Positions 52,110-60,683 of a stretch of 64,000 nt of DNA are shown piece after piece (the first letter of the stretch is position 1; the number at the start of each line of letters is the position of its first letter). Source of the DNA: Clostridium_AM tanneri (GTDB lineage Bacteria > Bacillota > Clostridia > Clostridiales > Clostridiaceae); assembly GCF_033659955.1 (NCBI RefSeq), contig NZ_JARUJP010000010.1, positions 62,001 through 126,000 of the forward strand, in the 5' to 3' direction. The position numbers and the translations under genes were made by a program. The notes below the pieces were generated by a model. That model had not been told where the DNA came from. It did no database searches and saw only the letters and a list, made by a program, of their open reading frames with translations.

Positions 52110-52655
52110 ATGAATCAAGGTGAAATTATAATTAAGGGAATACCTGTAAAGGCAAATAGATTGGACAGTGGAGATGTTAATTTACTATTTAAAATAGGTA
52201 CCTATGATGAAAAGGAATCCGTTTGCAGAGTAATTGTTAAAAAGGATTATTGGAAAAATGCATCAACGGGTATGAAGGATGTAAACTACTTTGTCATTAA
52301 AGGCAAATTGAAGGCTTGCGTAAATAGCAAAGGCGTTCCCTTTATAGCTGTAGAGGCATCGTCGATAAAAATATTTAATTTACCAAAGGATAAGGATGGA
52401 GAGATAGATTTAAATTATGAATTACCAACGGGAACAGATGAGATAATAGATATCTCAAGGATAGTAAATGATAACGAGGACTTATCTGTAAAACGTGCAA
52501 AAAACAAGGCAATAAGCTATATGAAAAATAATAACAAGTTTAATAAGCCAATTACAGTAAGAAAAGAAACTATGGTTATGGTATCAGGTCAGGATCAATA
52601 TGCAGCAGCGAAGGAGTTAGGAATAAGTAATGTTCCTGTTACCTATGTAGATTAG
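52110..52655 (+). CDS. Unrecognised protein with possible OB-like N-domain and ParB-like C-terminus
   Basis: The 181-residue protein has an N-terminal all-beta part (about 1-95) whose alternating pattern, KGIPVKANRLDSGDVNLLF...DVNYFVIKGKLKAC, suggests an OB-like or single-strand-binding fold. After an acidic linker the C-terminus (about 145-181) reads KPITVRKETMVMVSGQDQYA and AAKELGISNVPVTYVD. This resembles the end of ParB/sulfiredoxin domains, where the pattern is usually DG-xR-xxAA-xxLG-xxxVPV. The catalytic GxHR-type residues are replaced by SGQDQY. AAGGAGG precedes the ATG. Domain ideas are tentative and I give no function. Confidence 0.55.
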   Translation: MNQGEIIIKGIPVKANRLDSGDVNLLFKIGTYDEKESVCRVIVKKDYWKNASTGMKDVNYFVIKGKLKACVNSKGVPFIAVEASSIKIFNLPKDKDGEIDLNYELPTGTDEIIDISRIVNDNEDLSVKRAKNKAISYMKNNNKFNKPITVRKETMVMVSGQDQYAAAKELGISNVPVTYVD

Positions 52656-52668
52656 TAGAAAAAACCAC

Positions 52669-52697
52669 TTGATTTATATAATAAAGAGTGATATAAT
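52669..52697 (+). promoter_or_regulatory. Sigma-A promoter of the cold-shock gene
   Basis: TTGATT (52669-52674) and TATAAT (52692-52697) are separated by 17 bp. The resulting leader is about 140 nt, long as is typical for cold-shock protein mRNAs. Confidence 0.75.
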
Positions 52698-52844
52698 ATA
52701 AAAATCGCTTAAGCAAATCGTAATTAATTTTAACACAATTATATTTCAGTTAGTACTTATTAAAAAATAGTATTATAATATCGAAATTTTATTTGTGGAT
52801 TATTACAAAGAGTTTAAGAAAAATAAAATTTCGGAGGTACAGTC

Positions 52845-53042
52845 ATGAAAGGTACAGTTAAATGGTTTAATTCAGAAAAAGGATTTGGATTTATTACAGG
52901 AGAAGATGGAAAAGACATTTTCGCACACTTTTCTCAAATAAATTCTGATGGATTTAAAACACTTGTAGAAGGTCAAGAAGTTTCTTACGACGTAGTTGAA
53001 GGACCAAAAGGACCTCAAGCAGAAAATATTACAGTTATCTAA
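52845..53042 (+). CDS. csp: Cold-shock protein, CspA family
   Basis: The 65-residue OB-fold protein has both RNP motifs, KGFGFIT (about 13-19) and DIFAHF (about 25-30), and matches CspB/CspD-type proteins throughout its length. It binds single-stranded RNA and DNA and melts mRNA structure. TTCGGAGGTAC gives a strong ribosome site. The gene is monocistronic with a long leader, where temperature-dependent folding is common in this family. Confidence 0.97.
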   Translation: MKGTVKWFNSEKGFGFITGEDGKDIFAHFSQINSDGFKTLVEGQEVSYDVVEGPKGPQAENITVI

Positions 53043-53057
53043 TTAGTGAATATTTTA

Positions 53058-53092
53058 CCCCTTAAATAATATGATTATTTAAGGGGTTTTTA
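53058..53092 (+). terminator. Terminator after the cold-shock gene
   Basis: CCCCTTAAATAAT and ATTATTTAAGGGG form a perfect 13-bp stem with a 3-nt loop and TTTTTAA. Confidence 0.93.
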
Positions 53093-53121
53093 ATTGTTTA
53101 GTAATATAATAATGCAGCTAT

Positions 53122-53192
53122 GCCTCCTGTAGAAGATAGTGCCATAACAGAGATTTATTGAATATAATGATGTTATAGTGCAGCAAGGAGGC
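53122..53192 (+). promoter_or_regulatory. Possible ribosome-site-sequestering leader of dapL
   Basis: GCCTCCT (53122-53128) is exactly complementary to AGGAGGC (53186-53192), the dapL ribosome site. ATAACA/TGTTAT (53144-53149 with 53171-53176) forms an inner stem. The fold would hide the ribosome site. A possible TATAAT at 53163 could instead be a promoter inside the element. Confidence 0.4.
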
Positions 53193-53198
53193 TTTATT

Positions 53199-54413
53199 AT
53201 GTACAAGATTAACGATAACTATTTGAAGTTGCCAGAAGGCTATATTTTTTCAACAATAGCAAAGCAAGTAGCTAGCTTTAAGGAGAAAAATCCTGATAAG
53301 AAAGTTATTCACCTGGGAATTGGTGATATTACTCAGCCCTTAGCACAAAACATCATTAATACATTACATGAAGCCGTTGATGAAATGTCACATATAGAAA
53401 CTTTCAAAGGATATGGACCGGAATTTGGTTATGAGTTTTTACGTGATGCCATCGTAAAGGGGGATTACAAATCTCGAGGAATTGATATTTCAGTAGAGGA
53501 GATATTCGTAAGCGACGGCATAAATTCTGATGCAGGTAATATTCAGGAAATATTTAGTGTAGATAATAAAATTGCTGTTTGTGACCCTGTGTATCCTGTA
53601 TATATAGATACAAATGCAATGGCTGGAAGAACGGGAAACTACAATAGAATTACAAAAAGATGGAGCGACGTTATCTATTTGCCATGTACTCCAGATAATG
53701 ATTTTGTGCCAGAGCTTCCAAAAGAAAGACCAGACATTATTTATCTTTGTTTGCCTAATAATCCAACAGGCTCAACGCTTACAAAGGAACAGCTGCAACT
53801 TTGGGTTGATTATGCTAATAGAATAGAGGCTGTTATTATATATGATGCAGCCTATGAGGCGTATATTTCTGAAGATAATATACCTCATTCTATTTATGAA
53901 TGTGAAGGTTCCAAAAACTGTGCTATTGAGCTGAAGAGTTTTTCAAAAAGTGCTGGTTTTACAGGTGTAAGGCTTGGCTATACAGTTGTTCCGAAGGCTT
54001 TAAAATGTGGTAGTGTTTCACTGAATGCACTTTGGGCTAGACGGCATGGAACAAAATACAATGGTGCGCCATATATTATTCAAAGAGCTGGAGCGGCAGT
54101 TTACTCTAAAGAGGGAAGAGAAGAGATAAAAAAGCAAGTGAATTATTATATGAATAATGCAAGGTTAATTCTTAAAGGATTAAAGTTAGCAGGTTATTCT
54201 GCCTATGGTGGTGTAAACGCACCTTATATTTGGTGGAAAATACCAAAAAACATAACCTCCTGGGAGTTTTTCTACTACCTATTAGAAAATGCCAATATTG
54301 TAGGTACACCAGGAATTGGATTTGGTCCACAGGGAGAAGGATATTTCCGCCTTACTGCCTTCGGTACTTATGAAAATACCTTAGATGCCATGGAAAGAAT
54401 CAAGAAACTTTAA
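53199..54413 (+). CDS. dapL: LL-diaminopimelate aminotransferase
   Basis: The 404-residue fold-type I PLP enzyme matches DapL: INDNYLKLPEGYIFSTIAK start, HLGIGDITQPL, TFKGYGPEFGYEFLRDAI, LCLPNNPTGS, the PLP lysine in LKSFSKSAGFTGVRLGYT (about 252) and a C-terminal GFGPQGEGYFRLTAFG arginine site. It converts tetrahydrodipicolinate directly to LL-diaminopimelate for lysine and peptidoglycan. The ATG at 53199 is 7 bp after AGGAGG; an upstream in-frame GTG precedes that site. It is monocistronic. Confidence 0.93.
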   Translation: MYKINDNYLKLPEGYIFSTIAKQVASFKEKNPDKKVIHLGIGDITQPLAQNIINTLHEAVDEMSHIETFKGYGPEFGYEFLRDAIVKGDYKSRGIDISVEEIFVSDGINSDAGNIQEIFSVDNKIAVCDPVYPVYIDTNAMAGRTGNYNRITKRWSDVIYLPCTPDNDFVPELPKERPDIIYLCLPNNPTGSTLTKEQLQLWVDYANRIEAVIIYDAAYEAYISEDNIPHSIYECEGSKNCAIELKSFSKSAGFTGVRLGYTVVPKALKCGSVSLNALWARRHGTKYNGAPYIIQRAGAAVYSKEGREEIKKQVNYYMNNARLILKGLKLAGYSAYGGVNAPYIWWKIPKNITSWEFFYYLLENANIVGTPGIGFGPQGEGYFRLTAFGTYENTLDAMERIKKL

Positions 54414-54428
54414 AAGAATACAGTTCCA

Positions 54429-54464
54429 AAGGTCAATACTTAATAAAACTTGAGCATTGGCCTT
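54429..54464 (+). terminator. Degenerate member of the repeated terminator family
   Basis: AAGGTCAAT and ATTGGCCTT pair with one G-T wobble; the inner TACTTAA/TTGAGC part has diverged from the family consensus. It follows dapL. Confidence 0.7.
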
Positions 54465-54574
54465 AAATTTTCTATGAAAAAATGTTAAGAAGCTTTTTAG
54501 ATTATAGCAAAAAATTACACCTATTTATGATAAAATATAATAATTATAAAGTATAAGAAAAAAGAGGGGATAAT

Positions 54575-55366
54575 ATGATATTTTATTTTTCTGGAACGGG
54601 GAATTCACTGCAAGTAGCCAAAAGCATTGCGGAAGATAACGATGATAGGCTAATATCTATAGCAGCAGAAATGAACAAAAAAGATGCTGACTTCAACTAT
54701 ACTCTAAAGGATAATGAAGTTATAGGCTTTGTATATCCAGTGTACGCTTGGGCACCACCGAAGATGGTTATTGAGCTTATTGAAAAACTAAAATTTAATA
54801 ATTATAAAGATAACTATATTTTTTCTGTAGCAACCTGTGGGGCAAATATAGGAAACACTATGAAGGTTTTAGGTGATGCCTTAGAGAAAAAGAATTTAAA
54901 TTTAAATAGTGGCTTTTCTATTGAAATGCCTAACAACTACATTATCATGGGTAATGTTGACTCAAAGGAAATAGAGAAGAAAAAGCTTTTAGCTGCAGAA
55001 GAAAGCTTAAAAAACATAAACAAAGTTATAAAGGAAAGAAAGAAGAATGTCTTTCAAATTACTAAGGGAGCTATGCCAGGTCTTTTAACCGGTGTTATCA
55101 ATCCTCTATTTGCTAAAGGTGCTGCTAATACTAAAAAGTTTTATGCAAAGGATAATTGCACAGGCTGTGGTATTTGCGAAAGTGTATGTAACTGCAAAAC
55201 TATAAAGGTAGAGGGAAAACCTAAATGGGGAAAAGTCTGTACTCAATGCCTAGCCTGTATTCACCTTTGTCCAGTTGGAGCTATTCAATATGGTAAAGGT
55301 ACAGAGAGTAAGGGGAGATACAAAAATCCTAATATTACTGTAGAGGAAATGAAGGTAAATAGTTAA
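54575..55366 (+). CDS. EFR1-type flavodoxin/2[4Fe-4S] ferredoxin fusion
   Basis: The 263-residue protein has an N-terminal flavodoxin-like domain (YFSGTGNSLQVAK phosphate loop at about 3-15, VYPVYAWAPPKMV flavin region). A C-terminal double-cluster ferredoxin follows, with CTGCGICESVC (about 195-205) and CTQCLACIHLCP (about 222-233). The first cluster's fourth Cys is followed by Asn-Cys instead of Cys-Pro. EFR1 proteins are common in anaerobes and probably shuttle electrons; the partner is unknown. A GAGGGG site precedes the ATG. Confidence 0.9.
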   Translation: MIFYFSGTGNSLQVAKSIAEDNDDRLISIAAEMNKKDADFNYTLKDNEVIGFVYPVYAWAPPKMVIELIEKLKFNNYKDNYIFSVATCGANIGNTMKVLGDALEKKNLNLNSGFSIEMPNNYIIMGNVDSKEIEKKKLLAAEESLKNINKVIKERKKNVFQITKGAMPGLLTGVINPLFAKGAANTKKFYAKDNCTGCGICESVCNCKTIKVEGKPKWGKVCTQCLACIHLCPVGAIQYGKGTESKGRYKNPNITVEEMKVNS

Positions 55367-55405
55367 TGGGATTGTAATTAAGTATATTTAATATACTGTA
55401 TGGAG

Positions 55406-55437
55406 AACCAATGCTTAATAAGACTAAGCATTGGTTT
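55406..55437 (+). terminator. Terminator, ACCAATGCTTA family
   Basis: AACCAATGCTTA and TAAGCATTGGTT form a perfect 12-bp stem. The flanking AAAAG/CTTTT of other copies is replaced by compensating AA/TT, keeping the pairing. Confidence 0.82.
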
Positions 55438-55482
55438 ACTGTTTCTGAATATAATAGACATAAAATCAAAATAAAAATGCAC

Positions 55483-55520
55483 TTTGACTTTCTTTGACCT
55501 TTGTATTATTATTTAATTAT
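55483..55520 (+). promoter_or_regulatory. CtsR operator and promoter of clpB
   Basis: On the minus strand 55499-55483 reads GGTCAAAGAAAGTCAAA, an exact match to the CtsR heptad consensus GGTCAAANANRGTCAAA. It overlaps the -35 TTGACC (55494-55499), with TTATAG 17 bp downstream as -10. Repressor binding would block RNA polymerase until heat stress inactivates CtsR. Confidence 0.9.
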
Positions 55521-55556
55521 AGATTAAAAATAATAGCAGGAGAGGAGAAGCTGAAT

Positions 55557-58157
55557 ATGAACATAGAAAAAATGACTATAAGAGTACAACAAAGTTTAAA
55601 TGATGCCCAACTAACAGCGGTTAAGTATAACCATCAACAGGTAGATGTAATTCATCTGTTTTCAGCTTTAGTAAACCAAGAGGATGGGTTAGTACCTAAC
55701 ATATTTGAGAAGATAGGTGTGAATATCAAGGCTTTAAAGGAAGATATACACCTTCAGTTAGATAAGATGCCTAAAGTTTTAGGAGAAGGAGCGCAAAACT
55801 CAGCGGTTTATGCAACTAGAAGAATAGAAGAGGTTTTAGTTAAGGCAGATTCTATAGCTGAAAAGTTTAAGGATTCCTACATTAGTGTAGAACATGTTAT
55901 GCTAGCTATTATGGATATAGATGATAAAGGGTTGGTAGGAAGCCTATTAGCTAAATTTGATATAAAAAAATCAGAGTTTATGAAGGTGTTATCTCAAGTA
56001 AGGGGTAGTCAAAGGGTGGATACTCAAGATCCTGAAGGAACCTATGATGCATTAGCTAAGTATGGAACAAACTTAGTAGAATTAGCTAAAAAGCATAAGT
56101 TAGATCCTGTTATAGGAAGGGATGAAGAAATAAGAAGAACTGTTAGAATTCTTTCAAGAAGAACTAAAAATAATCCAGTATTAATCGGAGAGCCAGGTGT
56201 AGGTAAAACTGCTATAGTAGAAGGTCTAGCAGAAAGAATTGTAAGAGGAGATGTTCCTGAAGGGTTAAAGGATAAGATAATATTCTCCTTAGATATGGGA
56301 GCTTTAATTGCTGGAGCTAAATACAGAGGGGAATTCGAAGAAAGATTGAAGGCTGTACTTAAGGAAGTGCAAGGCTCTAATGGAAGAATAATATTATTTA
56401 TAGATGAAATTCACACCATAGTAGGAGCTGGTAAAACAGAAGGAGCTATGGATGCTGGTAATCTTATTAAGCCACTACTTGCCAGAGGAGAGCTTCATTG
56501 TATAGGTGCAACTACCTTTGATGAATATAGACAGTATATTGAAAAGGATAAGGCCTTAGAGAGAAGATTTCAGAAGGTAACTGTAGATGAACCTACTGTG
56601 GAAGATACTATTTCTATACTTAGAGGGTTGAAGGAAAGATTTGAAATTCATCATGGTATTAGAATTCATGATTCTGCTATTGTGGCAGCTTCAAAGCTAT
56701 CACATAGATATATTCAAGGAAGATTTCTGCCAGATAAGGCTATTGACTTAATTGATGAAGCTGGTGCTATGATAAGAAGCGAAATAGATTCTCTTCCAAC
56801 AGAATTAGATATGGTTAGAAGAAAACTCTTTCAATTAGAAACGGAAAAAGAGGCTTTATCAAAGGAAAATGATGAGGCATCAAAATCAAGGCTAGAAGTG
56901 TTAGACAAAGAGCTTGCAGAACTTAAGGAAAAAAATGATGAAATGACAGCTAAATATGATAAAGAGAAGGGACATATACTCCAAATAAGAAATCTAAAGG
57001 CGCAATTAGATGAGGCAAGAGGAAACATTGAAAAATACGAAAGAGAATATGACTTAAATAAAGTAGCAGAATTGAGATATGGTCTTATTCCTAAGCTTGA
57101 GGCTGAAATAAAGAAAAAAGAAGAGGAAATGAAGGAAAATTATGAAGGTGCTCTACTAAAAGAAGAGGTAACGGAAAATGAGATATCTGAAATAGTAGCT
57201 AAATGGACTGGAATTCCTATGTCTAAATTAGTAGAAGGAGAACGGGAAAAACTGTTAAACCTTGAAGAAGATTTACAAAAGAGGGTTATAGGTCAAGAAG
57301 AGGCAACAAGAAGTGTGTCTAATGCAGTTATAAGGGCGAGAGCTGGTATGAAGGATGAAAGAAGACCAATAGGTTCCTTTATATTCCTAGGACCAACAGG
57401 AGTAGGTAAAACAGAACTTGCAAAGACCTTAGCCAGAAATCTTTTTGATAGTGAGGAAAATATTATTAGAATAGATATGTCTGAGTATATGGAAAAGTAT
57501 TCAGTATCAAGACTTATAGGAGCGCCTCCAGGATATGTAGGCTATGAAGAAGGAGGACAGCTAACAGAAGCTGTTAGAAGAAAACCCTATTCAGTAATCT
57601 TATTTGATGAAATAGAAAAAGCCCACGAGGATGTCTTTAATGTATTTCTTCAAATCTTAGATGATGGAAGGCTTACAGACAATAAAGGAAAAACTATTGA
57701 TTTTAAGAACACAATAATAATAATGACTTCTAATATAGGAAGCAGTTATCTTCTTGAAAATAAAAGTGAAAATTCTATTGATGAAAATATTAGGAATGCA
57801 GTAATGAAGGAAATGAAGGGAAGATTTAAACCTGAATTTTTAAATAGATTAGATGATATTATATTATTTAGACCACTAAACAATGAAGGTATTAAGAAAA
57901 TAATAGATATATTCCTTCAAGATGTAAGAAAGAGACTTAAGGACAGAAATATCACTATGAAGGTTACCGAAGAGGCTAAGGAGCTTTTAGCGGAGGAAGG
58001 TTATGATCCAGTTTATGGAGCTAGACCACTAAGAAGATATATTGAAAATACTCTGGAAACTAATATAGCTAGAAAAATAATAGCCGGTGAAGTTTACGAT
58101 GGCTCTACTATAGTTGTAGATGGTAAGGATGATAATATTGTAATTATAGTTGAATAG
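55557..58157 (+). CDS. clpB: ClpB disaggregase
   Basis: The 866-residue Hsp100 chaperone has the N-domain (about 1-150), AAA1 with Walker A GEPGVGKT (about 205-212), and a full-length coiled-coil M domain (about 410-530). AAA2 follows with GPTGVGKTEL (about 605), pore loop GAPPGYVGYEEGG and sensor residues NRLDDIILF. The M domain distinguishes it from ClpC. It threads aggregated proteins with DnaK help. The ATG at 55557 follows GGAGAGGAG; an earlier in-frame codon falls inside the CtsR promoter. It is monocistronic. Confidence 0.96.
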   Translation: MNIEKMTIRVQQSLNDAQLTAVKYNHQQVDVIHLFSALVNQEDGLVPNIFEKIGVNIKALKEDIHLQLDKMPKVLGEGAQNSAVYATRRIEEVLVKADSIAEKFKDSYISVEHVMLAIMDIDDKGLVGSLLAKFDIKKSEFMKVLSQVRGSQRVDTQDPEGTYDALAKYGTNLVELAKKHKLDPVIGRDEEIRRTVRILSRRTKNNPVLIGEPGVGKTAIVEGLAERIVRGDVPEGLKDKIIFSLDMGALIAGAKYRGEFEERLKAVLKEVQGSNGRIILFIDEIHTIVGAGKTEGAMDAGNLIKPLLARGELHCIGATTFDEYRQYIEKDKALERRFQKVTVDEPTVEDTISILRGLKERFEIHHGIRIHDSAIVAASKLSHRYIQGRFLPDKAIDLIDEAGAMIRSEIDSLPTELDMVRRKLFQLETEKEALSKENDEASKSRLEVLDKELAELKEKNDEMTAKYDKEKGHILQIRNLKAQLDEARGNIEKYEREYDLNKVAELRYGLIPKLEAEIKKKEEEMKENYEGALLKEEVTENEISEIVAKWTGIPMSKLVEGEREKLLNLEEDLQKRVIGQEEATRSVSNAVIRARAGMKDERRPIGSFIFLGPTGVGKTELAKTLARNLFDSEENIIRIDMSEYMEKYSVSRLIGAPPGYVGYEEGGQLTEAVRRKPYSVILFDEIEKAHEDVFNVFLQILDDGRLTDNKGKTIDFKNTIIIMTSNIGSSYLLENKSENSIDENIRNAVMKEMKGRFKPEFLNRLDDIILFRPLNNEGIKKIIDIFLQDVRKRLKDRNITMKVTEEAKELLAEEGYDPVYGARPLRRYIENTLETNIARKIIAGEVYDGSTIVVDGKDDNIVIIVE

Positions 58158-58164
58158 CATACTC

Positions 58165-58202
58165 AAAAGCCAATGCTTAATTTAATTAGGCATTGGCTTT
58201 TA
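58165..58202 (+). terminator. Terminator, AAAAGCCAATGCTTAA family
   Basis: AAAAGCCAATGCTTAA pairs with TTAGGCATTGGCTTTT with one wobble, 8 bp after clpB. Confidence 0.88.
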
Positions 58203-58351
58203 TCTTTACAAAGTTATATTCTAAGAGTATAATTAAGTTTTGTGCAGAATTATAACAATTTTATCATGATTAATTATTTTACACAATAATCTTATCACAA
58301 CATTAATGGTAATGTCAAGATTTTATTTTAAAATTATAGGAGAGTGATTAA

Positions 58352-60562
58352 ATGAATAATTTTGATGAGAGCCAAAAAGAAGAATTAGATTATCTTGAAA
58401 AAACTTTATCTATTATTAAAAAAGAAATTAAAAAGGAAGAGGAAGCTTTAAATTTAAAACTAGGTAATGTTATATCTTCAAGAAGAGAGATGTGGGAGAA
58501 TACTTCTCACGGTTCAGAGGACTTTGACAAAATACCAGAGATGATAGCATATTTAAATGAAGCTGATACAAAAACAAGAGATTATATAGGAACAGAAAAA
58601 AGAATTGACAGATATAATAGGCTGATTAAAGTTCCCTACTTTGGAAGGTTTGATTTTTCGGAAGAAGGCTTTGGGGATAGGGAGAAAATTTATATTGGTC
58701 TATGTAACCTAATGGATTCGGAAAAGGAGGATATCTATGTATACGACTGGCGAGCTCCTATATCCAGCATATTTTATAGAAATGAATTAGGAAAGGCTTT
58801 CTATAAGTCTCCAGTAGGTATTGTCAATGGAGAGGTTTTGCTAAAAAGGCAGTATAAAATTGAAGATTCTAAGCTTAAGTATTTTTTCGACAGCAGTATA
58901 AAAATAAATGATGAAATACTTCAGGAGATATTAGGCAGAAACTCTTCTCCTAAAATGAAAAGTATAGTTGAAACTATTCAAAAGGAGCAGGATATTATCA
59001 TAAGAAATACTGAAAGTGACCTTTTGATTGTGCAAGGCGCAGCAGGAAGCGGAAAAACCTCTATTGCACTGCATAGAATAGCCTTTTTGCTTTATGAAGG
59101 CTTAAACTCAAAGTTAAGTGCAAATAATGTTATGATAATTTCTCCTAATTCAATATTTAGTAAATATATATCTGACGTACTGCCGGAGTTAGGAGAAGAA
59201 AATGTAGAACAGCTAACCTTTGATGATTTTGTTCAAGGTGAGAAAAGACAAAATCAGATGGAAAGACTCATGGAGCTGCAGGGAAGCGAAGAGTTTGTTA
59301 TTAAACTTGAAAGTATAAAATTTAAGGGTTCCAGTGAATTTGTAGAAATAATTGATAGGGTGATTAAATACTATGAGAGAAAATTAATTCCCTTTAAAGA
59401 CGTTTACTATAACGGGAAAATAATTGAAACAGCACAACAGTTAAAAGATGTATTTCTTAATAATAAGATTAATATGCCAGCAGCCAAAAGGCTAAAGAGA
59501 CTAGAAAACATGATACTCAATAAGATTCATCCTCTAAGAAAGAAAAGACTTGAAGCCATTGAAAAGGTTGTGGAAAGAACTACGGAATCTCATAGTCTTG
59601 AAATAAAGTCCTTTAGTAGGCTTATAGCTATTAAAGAAGCTAATAAACTTATGGAGTACATTCACAGTTTTACTGAGATAGATTACATGAGATTATATAA
59701 GCTGATTTTTAAGGATAAGGACTTGTTTTTTAGGTTATCTAAAGGTATTAAGCTGCCTGATAACATAGAAAAAATTATAACTGAAACTAATAAAAACCTT
59801 AATAGAGGATTTATATCCTATGAGGATTCCGCTGCTCTTTTATACATTAAGCTTAAAATGGCAGGTAATGAAGACTTTGGTGAAATTAAACAGGTAGTAA
59901 TAGATGAGGCACAGGACTATTATCCTATTCACTATCACATTTTTAATCTATTATTTAGAAACGCAAAATATACTGTGTTAGGGGACTTTAACCAGACCTT
60001 GGAAAGAAGTGGAGATGACAATATATACGATTATGTGGAGCGTATACTTCTCAAAGCAAAATCCTTTAAGGTTACTCTAAATAAAAGTTATAGATCTTCC
60101 TTTGAAATTAATGCCTTTAATCAAAGATTACTTAATAAAAAACAGGATATTATATCTTTCGAGAGACATGAGGCAGAACCGGAAGTTAAATTTATGGAGG
60201 ATTTAAATCAACTAGATAAATCTCTTTGTGAAGATGTACGTAAGTTTTATCAAAGGGGATATAAGTCAATAGCTATAATATGTAAAACTAAAGAAGAGGC
60301 CAGGGATATTCAAATTAGATTAAAGGACAGCATAGATATAAAGGTTTTAAATGATAGAAATTATGAAAAGAAAAACTCCTTATTAGTTGTGCCTTCCTAT
60401 TTAGCCAAGGGTTTAGAATTTGACGTAGTGCTTGTCTATAATGTTTCTAAAGTCAATTATAAAAGTGACTTCGATAAAAGACTTCTTTATATAGCTTGCA
60501 CTAGAGCACTGCACCAACTAACATTGTATTATACTGGAGAAAAAAGTGAGTTTATACTTTAG
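58352..60562 (+). CDS. helD: HelD, RNA polymerase-recycling SF1 ATPase
   Basis: The 736-residue protein has an N-terminal coiled-coil arm (about 1-75), then VYDWRAPISSIFY (about 128-140), a HelD hallmark. The UvrD-like core has Walker A GAAGSGKTSIALHR (about 228-241), Walker B VIDEAQDY (about 514), LGDFNQTLERSG, SYRSSFEI and KGLEFDVVLVYN. HelD inserts its arms into stalled RNA polymerase and removes nucleic acid after termination. Length and motifs match Firmicute (class I) HelD. GGAGAGTG precedes the ATG. It is monocistronic. Confidence 0.92.
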   Translation: MNNFDESQKEELDYLEKTLSIIKKEIKKEEEALNLKLGNVISSRREMWENTSHGSEDFDKIPEMIAYLNEADTKTRDYIGTEKRIDRYNRLIKVPYFGRFDFSEEGFGDREKIYIGLCNLMDSEKEDIYVYDWRAPISSIFYRNELGKAFYKSPVGIVNGEVLLKRQYKIEDSKLKYFFDSSIKINDEILQEILGRNSSPKMKSIVETIQKEQDIIIRNTESDLLIVQGAAGSGKTSIALHRIAFLLYEGLNSKLSANNVMIISPNSIFSKYISDVLPELGEENVEQLTFDDFVQGEKRQNQMERLMELQGSEEFVIKLESIKFKGSSEFVEIIDRVIKYYERKLIPFKDVYYNGKIIETAQQLKDVFLNNKINMPAAKRLKRLENMILNKIHPLRKKRLEAIEKVVERTTESHSLEIKSFSRLIAIKEANKLMEYIHSFTEIDYMRLYKLIFKDKDLFFRLSKGIKLPDNIEKIITETNKNLNRGFISYEDSAALLYIKLKMAGNEDFGEIKQVVIDEAQDYYPIHYHIFNLLFRNAKYTVLGDFNQTLERSGDDNIYDYVERILLKAKSFKVTLNKSYRSSFEINAFNQRLLNKKQDIISFERHEAEPEVKFMEDLNQLDKSLCEDVRKFYQRGYKSIAIICKTKEEARDIQIRLKDSIDIKVLNDRNYEKKNSLLVVPSYLAKGLEFDVVLVYNVSKVNYKSDFDKRLLYIACTRALHQLTLYYTGEKSEFIL

Positions 60563-60634
60563 ATTGAAATTTATAGATATTTTAATAATACACTGTAGTT
60601 AACCCTTAGGAAAACTATTTGTTTAGAAAAGCTT

Positions 60635-60672
60635 AAAAGCCAGTGCTAAGCAATGCAAGCACTGGCTTTTAG
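60635..60672. terminator. Bidirectional terminator, AAAAGCCAGTGCT variant
   Basis: AAAAGCCAGTGCT and AGCACTGGCTTTT form a perfect 13-bp stem between convergent helD and the DUF5667 gene. Both arms share an A-to-G/T-to-C change relative to the family consensus, a compensatory pair. Confidence 0.9.
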
Positions 60673-60683
60673 TTTAAGCCCTT

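Noticed and set aside
52669..52844. Cold-shock leader as a riboswitch
   Set aside because: No known aptamer consensus is seen; a long csp leader is ordinary for the family.
55494..55556. Extended N-terminus of ClpB
   Set aside because: The extra codons cover the CtsR operator and promoter, and homologous ClpB proteins begin at MNIEKMT-like sequence.
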